A DNA stretch of 64,000 nt from Plasmodium malariae (Eukaryota > Apicomplexa > Aconoidasida > Haemosporida > Plasmodiidae), in contig NC_041788.1 of assembly GCF_900090045.1 (NCBI RefSeq), positions 682,001-746,000 on the forward strand, read 5' to 3'. The translations under genes and the position numbers were made by a program. The notes beneath the pieces are model-generated. The model made no database searches, was not told the origin of the DNA, and saw only the letters and a program-made list of their open reading frames with translations. Each line of letters opens with the position of its first letter. The first letter of the stretch is position 1. Shown here one piece after another: positions 45,720 through 57,684 of the stretch.

Positions 45720-47130
45720 ATCTATGAGTATATATAGGTAAATTCTCAAGTAAAACTTTATATAAGTGCCTGTTTATGTAAATACACAATTATGCGTATA
45801 TCTTTGTGTATATATGCGTAGATGCACAAGTATATCTATATGCTTGTGTGCTTATGTAAATTCACAAGTACAGCTACATATATCTATATAGATATTTATA
45901 GACAAATTCACAAGTATACATATATGTATCTGTATGTGTATGTTTAGGTAAATTCACAAGAATACCTGTATGCGTACTTTTGTGTAAGTAAATATATAAG
46001 TAAACATATATGAATTTGTATGTTTGTGTAAATTAACAAATATGCTTAGATGTATCTATATGTTTTTGTAAATTTACAAGTAAAACTACATATATATCTA
46101 TATGTATATATATAGATAAACTCACATGTTTATCGATGTAAGTGTAGATGTATAAGTAAATTCACAAGTATATCTTCGTGTGTGCGGATGTATATGTAAA
46201 GTCACAGATATACATATATGTATCTGTGTGTCTATTTATATTCACCAGTAAACTTATATGTATGCTTTTGTTTATGTAAATTCACAATTATGTGTATCTC
46301 TTTATATACATATGTGTAGATTAAAAAGTATATCTATATGCATATGAATGTTTCAGTAAACTCACAGGTATAACTATATATATATATATATACCTATTTA
46401 TAGATAAATTCACAACTACTGCATCAGTATATGTAATTATAGATAAATTCACAAGTATAATTGCATGTATCTGTACTTGTATTTACATGTAAATTCATAA
46501 GTGTATCTATATACATGCATATGTTTAGGTAAATTTACAAGTACATTTATATATATATCTGTGTGTATATGTTTAGGTAAATTTACAAGTACATTTATAT
46601 ATATCTGTGCGTGTATGTTTAGGTAAACTCACAAGTGCATCTACATGCATGCATAAATTTAGGTAAATTTACAGGAATACCTATTTGTATGGGTTTGTTT
46701 ACGTAAATTCACAAGAATACCTATTTGTATGTGTTTATTTATGTAAATTCACAAGTATATCTACGTGCATGCATATATATAAGTAAATTCACAAGTATGA
46801 CTACATGTATCTGTATATATATTTATACATAAATTCACTAGTACACCTATATTCATGTGTATGTTTAAGTAAATTCACAAGTTTAACTACATGTATCTAT
46901 ATGTGTATATATAGGTAAATTCACAAGTTTAACTACATGTATCTATATGTGTATATATAGGTAAATTCACAAGAATACCGATATGCATGCGTATGTTTAG
47001 GTAACTTCACAATTATGCCTACATGCATGTATATATTTTTGTAAATTTATAAGGGCATCTATATGTATCCATAAGTATCTGTAAATTTACAAGTATACCT
47101 ACATGCATGTGTATATATAGATAAATACTC
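45720..47130. repeat. Degenerate ~42-bp minisatellite, about 34 copies
   Basis: A core close to GTAAATTCACAAGTATA recurs about every 38-47 bp across 1.4 kb (for example near 45855, 45946, 46154, 46440, 46741, 46781, 46868, 46914, 46959). It is followed by a variable TA/TG-rich half such as CTATATGTATCTGTATGTGT. Spacing is irregular, so this is an old, diverged tandem array. Confidence 0.88.
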
Positions 47131-48092
47131 ACGTATATCTATATACGCTGGTATGTATACCTATACACAGCTCATACAGGAGGGATAGCTGATCTTTTTT
47201 TTTTTTTTTTTGCTTATTTTAATTTATATATTTTTTATGTTATTTATATTTCTCTTTACTCAATTTGATTTATTATCCTACTTAGGTAATATTTTATTTT
47301 CATAAATTAGCTGTTATAACGTTACTATAATACTTTTCTAATAAAGTGTGCATAAGATATTTAAAAATTTCTTGCTTAAATAATTTTTTTTTAAAAGTTG
47401 AAAATAAAAATGTTTTTAATTTATTTTTTTTTTTCAAAAAATAAAAAATGTAACATCTTTGAAAAATAAAAAATAATATTATTTTAACATCTAATTTTTT
47501 TTTAATTTTATTTCTTTTCATTTTCTCTTTTTTTTTTTCTTATTTCAATTTACATAACAAAAATTAGATTCTAGGAATCTTAAAAAAAGAAAAACCAAGA
47601 AGAAACCAAAAAAAAAAAAAGAAAAGGCGTACAGAGACATATGAAATATGCACAAAGATACAACGTAAATACTGGAACACCTTGCATAAAAGCTCATTTC
47701 TTATAGTTTATTCTTCATTAACATGTGTACTTGTATGTATATATATATATATACATACATATATGTAGACGTAAGTAGGTCTCTTTACGCGTCTAATTCA
47801 TCTAACTTTACACTATTATATTCACATTGTGCTTCTTTTTTCTCGTATTATCATATTTGTTTTCCTATTAACTAGGGTTTACGGGGATAACAAAAAAAAA
47901 AAAAAATTTTAGGAAGCATGCTAGTATTGCTTTTTTCTTTTAAAATTTTTTTTTTTTCGCATAAGGCTATATAAATAGATTCATATGTACGCATATAGGT
48001 TGCATACACATGCATATATGCATACATTTAGGCACCGTACATATATCGCAAATTTATGATTTTCTTGTGCATGTGCGAACATTCGTGCATAA

Positions 48093-48093
<1 letters not shown>

Positions 48094-48126
<33 letters not shown>
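48094..48126. repeat. A33 homopolymer
   Basis: Uninterrupted run of 33 A in the spacer 3' of the TRIM-like gene; one of the longest homopolymers in the window. Confidence 0.9.
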
Positions 48127-48128
<2 letters not shown>

Positions 48129-48616
48129 AAAGAAATGCAAGAATGATTTTTTGCGTGAGTGATAATAGTATGTACAGAAAAACAAAACTGAATGAAATCT
48201 GAGTAGTGCATCTCAAGTGACGTTATTAAAAAATAAAATTGCATTATCGTTTAAGAAAAGAAATACTAACTTCTACATTATAATTAACTCATATTTATGT
48301 ATATATATAAATATATAGAAATGAAGAAATACAAGAAATGCACAAAATTACGAAGCATACCATGACATTCCATAAAAATGCTACGCAAATTTGCATGCAA
48401 CATACGTAATAAATAAGAGTAACAAAAAACAATATTAGTAGAATATTCACTCCCACAACATGCATGTATATATATATTTATATATTCATATATGTATGTA
48501 TATTAATATATATGTTTCCTTATAAGTATGCACTCAAAAAAAAATCCTCTGTTTTTTAAAAAAAATGAAAAAAAAAATCACACACCGTCACTGTACGCAT
48601 TTGTACAAAAGGAAAG

Positions 48617-49577
48617 TTACGACACAGATGATACCAAATTATTTGGCTTCAAAAAATTTTGCAAATACCTCAGATAACTAATTATTTGAGAGGAATACAA
48701 ATTCATGTAAAAAATTTTACTCTCTCTGATTTTTGATAATTCTTCTATAGGTTTAAAATCATTATTTAGTAAAATAGTTTTATCTATAACATCTATATTT
48801 TCTCTATAAAATTTAATAATATCTATTGGATTATTTTGAAATTTGTTATCTCGAATTATATTTATTGTTCTCTCAATATCCTCATATTTGTAGTTTAAAA
48901 GTTGGATATACTCTAAATTTTCTTTCTTGAAATTATTCATATATAAATCAAATTGTTCAAAAATTTCTTTTTCTTTTTTACGTAAGTTATTATTTATATA
49001 ACTAATTTTACTGTTTAAATCATAGTAACATTCGCTTAATATGGAAGACCAATCATTTTTTGTATCTTGTAAAGATTCGTAAAAATTTCTCTCCAAATCA
49101 TTTATTAGGTCACTTATTATTTCATTCCATTGTATTAAGTAATTATTTAAAACTGTTATAAAAGCAGTATTTATATTTTCAATATTACAATCTGTAGTAT
49201 GTATTCCATTAATTGCACATTCTGAGCAAAAACATTTGCTACAACAGGTGTGACAAAAATATTGTATGGGATAATTATAGTGTTGATTGCATCTTATGTT
49301 TTCAATTGTTGTAAAATTTTTATTATTTATACTGCTGTCAGTTATTATTTTATTTGCTCCATTATTTAGTGTATTTGCTTTTACATTTGTTATGCATATT
49401 TCCCTCTCCGAGCTATTATTTGAATAGAGACAACTATCATCACTTGAACTTATATCAACGCGACATACACTGCTGTTTGATAAAAGACATACGTTCCCAT
49501 ATTTTTCTGTCTCTTCCTGGATATCATATCTTTTTTCATTTTGTACTATACTGCTCCTTTTATCAAATAATTTTTCC

Positions 49578-49608
<31 letters not shown>

Positions 49609-51173
49609 CTTCTACCGCTACACCTATCGCTAAGTCGTTCTTTTCTTATTTTCTCCTTTTTTTTAGTTCCCTTCAGATATTCACCCATTCCAGTAGATGA
49701 TCCTATTGTTCCCATAATAGAAGAATTTTCACTGTCATAACTACTTGCATTTTTTAGATCCTCTACTAGATTATTTAGTTTTTCCGAAATTCTAAGGTTG
49801 TTTTTCTTTTTTCCCTCCTTATCTATTAGCATTTTTTTTCTTTCATAAAAATGCTTTTCGTCATACTTGTCAAAATCAGAGTAATCATCATCGTCATAAA
49901 CTTTGTACTTCTTTTTTGCGGAATTTTCATGAAAACTTTCTTCTTCCATATTGGTTAGAATTTCTATATCATCCCCTGTTACGTTTAAAAATTTCTTTGG
50001 ACACTTTGCTATTTTTTTAAGATGTATACCCTTTTTGTCTATTTCATAGTAATTATGAATTTTCCTATTTTCACAATTTAATTTATTTAGAACATCGTTA
50101 TCGTGTATACTACTACAACATTCTTCACATAAATATTCTACACAGTCTTTGCAGTATATTTTAGCTTCATTGAATGAACAAATATTACATATGTAGGAAT
50201 ATCTATTTAAATCGTCTGTATGTTCATCAAGGTATTTATATTTACTACTTGCTACTAACAATTTTTTTAAATTTTCATTTTTTAAAACATCAATATTTAA
50301 CGTGTCATTAAAAGTTACACTTAACTTTTTAACATCTTCTTCATTAATAATTTTATTTTTTTGTTCTTCATTATTACTTAAGAAATTAAAGTAAAATGTA
50401 TGAACATTTAAAACATCGGATGAAAATAGACCAACTTTTGTTAGTAATTCAACTGTATCTAAAGTAAGTTTGTTTTTAATATTACATAAAAAACATGTAA
50501 TATAACCTAATTTTTCTTTTTTAAATATCATTTCTATTTCACTACTATTCATTCTTTCATTCTTTGCATTTTGGGGATTTACAAAGCATTCTTCTATCTT
50601 ATAATTTTCTACCTTTTTTTTTACACTTTTTTCTTTGGAGCAAGTTTTCAAAAAGTTCTCGTATTTTTTCTGTAATTGTATACTTGCACAAATTAGACAA
50701 ATCAAGTGTTTACATGATAAAATTAAAACATCCTCGACTTCCCTACTGCAGTTGGCGCATCGATAGGTTCTAACGCTACAAAGAAAAGGTACCAAAATTT
50801 TCAGTAGCGTTTGTTTTTTTTTTTAATGCGCATCAACAAGAACATATACATATATACGTATACATGTGCATATGTATAAAAACATAGAATACATATGTAA
50901 ACATACGCATGTGTACCGTACGCCCAACAGTTATTAATTTCTTATTTTTTCCAATGAAGCAGAGTTAAATGTGTGCATATATGAAAGTGAATATGCAATT
51001 ATAGAAAAACTTGCATAAATGCTGGCTTACTGCTCATTATCTACTTCACATAACTCCTTTTCTGAGCCTTCCTCTCCCTCTTCCTCGAATTCTTCGCTAC
51101 ACTTTTCTGAAATGTCAGAGGAATGTTCGCTTTTTAATTTTATAACTTCGTTCGATGAGGACATATTATTCAT
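48617..51173 (-). pseudogene. TRIM-like RING/B-box/coiled-coil protein, frame broken in poly-A
   Basis: Exons (minus): 51173-51031 (acidic, starts MNNMSSSNEVIK) and 50775-48617; 255-nt GT...AG intron, phase 2. As given, the frame stops at 49563 after an A30 run (49579-49608); removing one A continues it to 48617, about 766 residues. Domains: RING-like C54-x2-C57, C69-x-H71-x2-C74-x2-C77, then C142-x2-C145; B-box 1 (C244, C247, C256, C259, C264, C267, H272, H288); after the A-run, B-box 2 (RCNQHYNYPIQYFCHTCCSK followed by CFCSECAINGIH); then ~190 residues of helical coiled coil with no further domain. This is the RBCC order of TRIM ubiquitin ligases; E3 activity is inferred only. Frame break probably homopolymer miscount or polymorphism, since both halves are intact. 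Listed as pseudogene only because of the break. Confidence 0.75.
49579..49608. repeat. 30-nt homopolymer inside a coding exon
   Basis: T30 on the given strand (A30 in sense) codes a lysine run between the B-boxes of the TRIM-like gene. Frame continuity would need 29 or 32. Confidence 0.92.
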
Positions 51174-53575
51174 CCTGCATATTTTTTTTTTTCAGATTAG
51201 AACAAAAAGATGTTAAAAAATGCTCATGGATTGGAAAAAATGAGAGGAATAAAAAAAATCATTCTTCCAATTTTTCTAGCCAAAAAGGGGGGTAAAATTT
51301 ACACATATATATATATATATATCAACTTTATGTTTATAAAAGTACTAAAATGCCACAAAGTAAAGGAAGAATATTTATCACAAAAATGTTCATTTATCTG
51401 CACACACAATCAAATGTCTAATTTTGTCCATTACCCATTAAAAGTAAAAAATAAATAAAGCAAGAACAATTACTATTGGAATATTATAACAATACCAAAT
51501 CTCAATCGTAAAAAAAAATATACGATATAATTCATAGGTATTTTCTATTAAATAAATGTGTTTAACATTACAAAAGGTGAAAATTACTCCTGTTCCTATT
51601 TATTTTATTAATTTATTTTTATTTTTTTTCCAAAGCAAAATAGAAGATTTAACAAGCAAAGAGAAAAACTGGGCAAAAGAAAAAAAAAAAAATTGAGTTG
51701 ACACATTTATCTGCTTGTTTGTTTTTTTTTTTATTGTTCAGAATAAACATATAACGAAATATTTAAAAAAAGTTGTAAATTTAAAGAAATACAGTTACAG
51801 GCACTTTTGGACATATATTTTGACGAAATTTTTACCAGTGTGATAAAAAAAAATATATCAATTTTAGTAATAGTTCCATGTATTTTATTTTTTTTTTTTG
51901 TTGCATTTTGTGCAAAATATATTTTTAAAAGAAAGCTTAACATATTTTCCTAGACATTTACAGGAAATAATTTGTTTTTTTTTCATGTAAATTAAAACAA
52001 TTTTTATATTTGTATTTTCGCAGAACTGTATTCATATATACCACCGCGACTATATTACACCTTAACTTTTACATAACTATGCACCATTTTTTTTCCACAT
52101 AAGGTTTTAACCTTTTTAAGTCGTTGTGCATTGAATTTAAATTAATGCATTCACATGTGCCTGTTTATATATTTAGCATAATAATAATAGTATTATAGTG
52201 ATAATTTTGTGTTATTTCACATTATATTTTTATGTTATCTTTGTTTCCTTTTTTACTAAACGCTCCATTGTGCTCATATATATATGAAGTTTATATAATT
52301 TTTCACATCATATATTGCCGTAATATTTTTTTTTTTGTATTACTTTTTTTCTATATAACAACCTATTTTCACCTGGAGAACTGGAAAATAAGTAGTAACA
52401 ATATATAAACATTACTTTAATAATTAGACATTATAAAATAACTTTATAAACCCAAGTATTCAATGTAGCTAAATTTTGTAGCGATTTTCTTTCAAAGAAT
52501 AGATGTTCTCCTTCAAACATGCAACCATACATTTATACGAACATACATACAATAATAATAATACACATGCATAAATACAAGAACTTTCACACATTTACAT
52601 ATACATAGTTTTCTGTTCTTACATATAATACTTGAAGTATATTAGACTTCGAGGGATGTAAAATTTTTTTAGCTATTTAAAAAAAAAAAAATATATTCAT
52701 GAGAAAATGTAGATATGAACGCACGAACAGAATAGTTATTTTTACATATAATAGCTTTTTATCACTTCTGCCAATCGTTTTTATCACTTTTGTCGCTCAT
52801 TTTTATTACGACTTTTCCTCATGACGCTCTTCCGTAAAGAGTAAAACAAATTATATTTTTATTTTCTCGTTCTAAACATTTTATTACTTTTCCTTTAAAC
52901 ATTTTTCCATATATTATATAGTTTTCCAATGACCTTTTTTTTTACTTTATTTAAATTTTTTTATTATTTACCTATTTTCTTTTTTTAATTCCAATAATTT
53001 CATTTTTCTATATTCAATTTTTAAATTGTAATTGAATACATATAGAAGTACCCACCATTATTTACTAATTTTTATTTATTTCAAAATAACATAAAATTAT
53101 AGGAAACATCCACATTTCTAATGTTAATTAATTTCTTAAGATTCATTAATTTTGAGGAAAATAAAAAAGGAAAAAAAATAAAAAAATGTAGGATTATAAA
53201 GTTATGAAATGCATATTTGTGCATTAATTTTTTTTTTTTTACAAATTTCGTATCACTCTTTTTTTTTTTTTTTTTGTTTCTTTCCCCTTCTATTTTCCTC
53301 CTAATTTTTTTTTCTTTTTTAATTATCAAAAATTTTTAAGTAAAATAATTAGATTAAGACTAATATAATAAATAATAAAAATATAAAATTCTGTTATAGA
53401 TAAAGAATTTCAGTAAAACTCTGTAAAGAGAGCTGTGCATGTAACGTATATGTATAACATTTATACAAAAATCTACACACCCTGTATACACTGTACACAT
53501 TTGTATACACACACACACACACACAAACACAAATGCAATAAGTAAATTTACGGTTATCCAAATGCAGGGAAAGAA
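51174..53575. other. Divergent intergenic region
   Basis: Between the TRIM-like (-) and membrane-protein (+) starts, so likely both promoters. AT-rich with many A/T runs, and a CA repeat (53508-53530) just upstream of the membrane-protein start. The minus-strand open frames at 51731-51943 and 53081-53329 are homopolymer-rich and not called. Confidence 0.65.
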
Positions 53576-55648
53576 ATGGATAATTTAAAAAGTTTACAAA
53601 GAAATGACACAATTAAGAGCGAAAAAAATGACACACAAAAAAATGGTGAAGTTAGCAAAAAAAATGACAGTAATTTATTAACAATTTATTCGTTTATAAG
53701 TAGCTATGTATTTAAAGAAGATATGAACTATGACGAAAATGATAGCAGATACGTATTATTGGAAAGTCAAGATTTAGAGAATGAAAATTGTGCCAAGAAG
53801 GTAAGTTTCAGCGAATACAATGAAAAAATATATGGATATTATGGGGGAAAAAGTGGTAGTAATGAAGGACACGAAGAAGATGAAGATGAGGATGAGGAAG
53901 AATATGAGGGGGAAGATTCAGAAGAAGATGAAATAGAAGATGAAGATGACGAACACGAAGACGATGAAGAAGCAGGTATAGGTCTAAAAGTAAATACAAA
54001 TGAAGAAGATGTGGATGTTGAAGGAAATAATATACCCGGAATATGCAAAGCACATGAACATATAAATAAGGGAGCAACAAAAAAGAGAAATATGAAAAGT
54101 ATGAAAGAAGAAAAATATATAAAAAAGTTATGGAAAAAAGGAAAAAAAAATAAATCCTTGCAAACGAATAAGAGTGATAAAGAGAATCATAATAACAATA
54201 ATAATAAAATTAAAAAAAATATAAATAATTTTTCTAAATACTTTATGCTATCAATGGATAATACTAATGAACAGGAAAATATTTTTAAGGATGAAAAACA
54301 ATTATCACGACAAATGTCTTACTATAATGATGCTTACTATTATACATCTGAAATGATATACAAAAATAATAGAAGACACAAAGAAAAATTTGCCTTATAT
54401 TTAAGGTTAATCTCTTTATGTGTTAATATAGTCATAGGTATTTATTTAATTACACGTTTTCCACATACTTATAACGAATTTGATTTAAATTCTCAAAGCG
54501 GGCATTCAAAAGAACATGAAAACATAAAAAATATCGTTAGGAGTCATCTAGAGAAGAATAAATATTGTAAGGCTTATGAAAATAAGCCGGACACGCATGC
54601 AGATCTTCTAAATAGCGAGAGTAAAGTATTAAAAAAAATTGAAAATAAAATGAAATATTTTAACATCCTTTTTAGGAGCAGTAAAAGGGAAAGTCAAGCT
54701 GAAAATAATGGCAATTCTCAGCATAACAGTGGTAGCACTCACAGAGCAATTATCAATAGTAATATAGACAGTAATAACAGCAACAATACCAATGTGAGTA
54801 GTAATAATAAAAGTGATGACGCAATGGGAACGAACATAAATAAATATCATGATGTAGGAGAAAATGATTCAAGTACGCCAATAAAAGATATAGATATTAT
54901 CCATTTAATCGATGAAGAGTATATTATGAATTACATTTATTTAGAAATGAACAAGATATATAAGTATGCTCTTTACTCCTTTTTCGGAGAATTATTAGTT
55001 ATATCAATTATTGTCTTTTCTTTATTTATATTAAGAATATTCATAAAAGATAATAACAAATTTAGTGTTATCTTAACCATGTATGGTATTTTGTATAAAA
55101 TATTTTGCTACATTTTTGCGCATTATGTTTTAGTTATGGGTTTATATATTGTATCTATTTATTACAGCATATATGTATATCGAGACATATATGAAAATAG
55201 TTTTAATTTTTTTTGTTATCATTATGTATATAATAATATACATATACATTTGCTTATGCTATTTTATGCTTTTCAAAATATTATCTTCACAATAAATGAT
55301 ACATTCAATTGTATCAGAATGATGTTTATAATATTGAAACATCTTATTATAATAATATATGAAAAAATTACTTGTAAAAATTTTATCACATTTTACGAAT
55401 TGAAAGAGGATAAATCCCCTTTGTCTTTAAACTGCATGAATAAGTTCAAAAACAAATGTAACATGAATAACAAATGCTGTCGAGATAAAAATTGCGTAGA
55501 AATTGATATTGATGATACACACGAATCCGAATATGACAAAACAGAATTTCCTATTACAACTTTACACCAAAAACCTTATTGTAAGAATCTGGATATCAAA
55601 ACATACGAACAGTCTCTACTTAACATGCGCAATCCCATATTTAAGTAG
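53576..55648 (+). CDS. Multi-pass membrane protein, unknown function
   Basis: Single exon, 690 codons. The N-terminal ~270 residues are hydrophilic with an acidic tract at about 98-135 (EEDEDEDEEEYEGEDSEEDE). Hydrophobic segments: about 275-293 (LRLISLCVNIVIGIYLITRF), 461-490 (LLVISIIVFSLFILRIF), 495-535 (two likely passes: ILYKIFCYIFAHYVLVMGLY and on), 543-575 (HIHLLMLFYAFQNIIF) and 580-600 (MMFIILKHLIIIIYE), giving five or six helices. A large Asn/Ser loop of ~165 residues separates the first from the second. The C-tail has a Cys cluster (NKCNMNNKCCRDKNC). No signal peptide. I recognise no transporter signature. Could be a Plasmodium-specific membrane protein; topology is inference. Confidence 0.8.
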   Translation: MDNLKSLQRNDTIKSEKNDTQKNGEVSKKNDSNLLTIYSFISSYVFKEDMNYDENDSRYVLLESQDLENENCAKKVSFSEYNEKIYGYYGGKSGSNEGHEEDEDEDEEEYEGEDSEEDEIEDEDDEHEDDEEAGIGLKVNTNEEDVDVEGNNIPGICKAHEHINKGATKKRNMKSMKEEKYIKKLWKKGKKNKSLQTNKSDKENHNNNNNKIKKNINNFSKYFMLSMDNTNEQENIFKDEKQLSRQMSYYNDAYYYTSEMIYKNNRRHKEKFALYLRLISLCVNIVIGIYLITRFPHTYNEFDLNSQSGHSKEHENIKNIVRSHLEKNKYCKAYENKPDTHADLLNSESKVLKKIENKMKYFNILFRSSKRESQAENNGNSQHNSGSTHRAIINSNIDSNNSNNTNVSSNNKSDDAMGTNINKYHDVGENDSSTPIKDIDIIHLIDEEYIMNYIYLEMNKIYKYALYSFFGELLVISIIVFSLFILRIFIKDNNKFSVILTMYGILYKIFCYIFAHYVLVMGLYIVSIYYSIYVYRDIYENSFNFFCYHYVYNNIHIHLLMLFYAFQNIIFTINDTFNCIRMMFIILKHLIIIIYEKITCKNFITFYELKEDKSPLSLNCMNKFKNKCNMNNKCCRDKNCVEIDIDDTHESEYDKTEFPITTLHQKPYCKNLDIKTYEQSLLNMRNPIFK

Positions 55649-57246
55649 ATCCTCCTTCGTGTCTCAGTGCGGAATAGGGGCTGTGAAATAAGAATGGTAA
55701 TAGACACGATAAAGGAAATTGAAATAATCATAGAATCTACAGTAGAACGGAAAATGAAACCACAGTAGTAGCAATAAATAATTTTTTATTCTCATAAAGG
55801 AATTTGCATATTTTTACAATAAACACAAATTTTTTGATTTTTAAAGTATCATTCTTAAATTTTTATAAAACTTTTAAAATTTTTTAATTATTTTTATGCA
55901 CTTGTATAAAATTTTTTTAGTTTTTTTTCTTTTTTTGGTCTACATCATATTTAATTATATTACTTTTATTTTGTAAGTTTCCATCATTTTACGCATACTT
56001 ATTTTATTACCCTCATTTTGTTCAAATATTTACTTCATTTCAGTCTTTTTTTTTTTTTTTTTTTTTGTTATTTTTGGCCTATTAATTATGCTCTTATATT
56101 ATACTGCACATTATTAGGCATGTACTTTTGTTTCATTTTTATTTCAATGCATTTTTCATCACACATAACACACAAGCATGGTATATATATATAATATACA
56201 TACAGATATACATATTTGGATAGTACATGCTCTTTATTTTCTGTTTTTAAAACTTTTTCTTATCTAACAATGTATGGATGAAATTGGCGCGATATATTTG
56301 TATGTATATATATATACATATATATACACTACTGCAAATGTGTGTTCGTCCTACTTATTTTTAATAAATAAAGAGAAACAAAATTAAGTATATTTTCACG
56401 TTAGTGAAAGTAGTTTTATGAACATATTAAATTCCGAGGTAATTCCGAATAACAATAAATGAGGGCAAAAAATTAATCATTTTTTAAAGTATGGGGTTGA
56501 AAAATATAAAATAGAAGTTTTATATATCAGCAAAACAGGGCTTAAAAAACGTAAATGTGCAAATAAATAAATATTTATATATATATACATATACATGAAT
56601 AGCTTGTTACATCATGGACTTTCTTCGAATAATGTAATATTTAATTTCCATAAAAAATATTATGTTTTATTACCACGAATATTATGACGTTCCTTTATTT
56701 TTGCATTCGTGGAATTATGAAAATATGAAGCACGAAAAAATACATTTTTTCCCAACCCTATTATTAATATAAAAAATGCGCAGATGCAAAACGAAAATAT
56801 GAAAAAGAATGCTCGTTTTTCAGAAAATGTAAGAAGTGTGTTACAATTTTATTAGCTACATTTTTCATTTCCTTTCTTTTATTTTTATTTTTTTTGTCCT
56901 TAGGATTAGTGAATTGAAATAGTGTCATAAGCGATTATTCATTCCTTATTTTCCAGTATCTACGTTTTATTTTACGACATAGTGTATGTATGTATATATA
57001 TATATATATGTATATATATTTATTTATTTATGTTAATATATACATTTGCACCCTTATTAATAATACAAATTTCACCATATTGTGAGGGGAAAATAACAAC
57101 TTATAACTTTACATTTTGCATATTTCGTTTAATAAATTTCTTTTGTTCCCTTTCCAAATTTTATATAATTCAAATTCTTCACACAACGTACATCCCTGCG
57201 ATTTACTCACCCCGACGTATTTATATTGAATATTCTTGGCAAAAAC
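55649..57246. other. Intergenic region between plus-strand genes
   Basis: 3' flank of the membrane protein and promoter side of the histone-fold gene. Contains T-runs (56048-56066) and TA runs near 56183 and 57000. The frame of the downstream gene is open a little upstream of its ATG but without an earlier ATG. Confidence 0.65.
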
Positions 57247-57684
57247 ATGGATGAAAAAGACAATAAAGAAAATATAAATTTAATTAAAGAAACAATGTTT
57301 GGTTTGCCCCATGGCATTATTTCAAAAATAATACATAATAATGTAAATCTTAATAATTATAGAATCCGAAAAGAAGCAGTGAATACTTTAAGTAAGTGCT
57401 TGTCTATTTTTATTCTGTATATAACTGAAGGGGCAATAGAACATTGCGAAAATGAAAAAAGGTCTACTCTCTTTGTCCGAGATATTTTAAATTCCCTAGA
57501 TGATTCCTTATTTTTAGATATATATGATGAATTAAAAAAACAGGTAGATATTCAAGAAGAAAATAATAAAAAGGAAACATCCAAAAATAATGAAAATGAT
57601 GAAGAAAAGGATGTGACAAGTACTGAGGCAAATACAAAGAATAAAGAAGATGATTTTGACCTATTACTGCAAGCTTTAGAATGA
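57247..57684 (+). CDS. Histone-fold protein, POLE3/DPB4-like
   Basis: Single exon, 145 codons. Residues about 18-90 form a histone fold of the CBF/NF-Y type: FGLPHGIISKIIHNNV, then RIRKEAVNTLSKCLSIFILYI, TEGAIEHCE and RDILNSLDDSLFLDIYDEL. The pattern LP-x-x-I-I-x-K-I ... KEA-x-x-x-L-x-K ... F-I-x-Y-(I/L)-T-x-x-A ... D-(I/V)-L-x-(A/S)-L matches DNA polymerase epsilon subunit 3 (Dpb4/CHRAC17). The tail is Lys/Asp/Glu-rich and acidic, as in DPB4. Expected role: heterodimer with a POLE4/Dpb3-like partner in polymerase epsilon or a chromatin remodeller. Alternative: another NF-YB/DR1-like histone-fold protein. Start is the first ATG of the frame. Confidence 0.8.
   Translation: MDEKDNKENINLIKETMFGLPHGIISKIIHNNVNLNNYRIRKEAVNTLSKCLSIFILYITEGAIEHCENEKRSTLFVRDILNSLDDSLFLDIYDELKKQVDIQEENNKKETSKNNENDEEKDVTSTEANTKNKEDDFDLLLQALE

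Larger units (their letters stand above)
45412..48616. other. Long intergenic region, mostly repeat
   Basis: Upstream of the FHA gene and downstream of the TRIM-like gene, both minus strand. It holds a TATG microsatellite (45533-45695), the ~34-copy minisatellite (45720-47130), a T18-type run near 47194-47211, and an A33 run (48094-48126). The open frames at 47300-47521 and 47981-48244 (-) are low-complexity and not called. Confidence 0.75.

Noticed and set aside
45720..47130. Centromere or CRISPR-like array
   Set aside because: Plasmodium centromeres are far more AT-rich, several kb long and lack GT/CA-rich units; repeats here are diverged and have no unique equal-length spacers, and CRISPR is not expected in a eukaryote nucleus.
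47981..48244. Minus-strand frame with a long poly-Phe run
   Set aside because: Created by the A33 homopolymer; no coding signal on either side.
51731..51943. 70-codon minus-strand frame between divergent genes
   Set aside because: Low-complexity composition and no splice partner or family match; lies in a promoter-type spacer.
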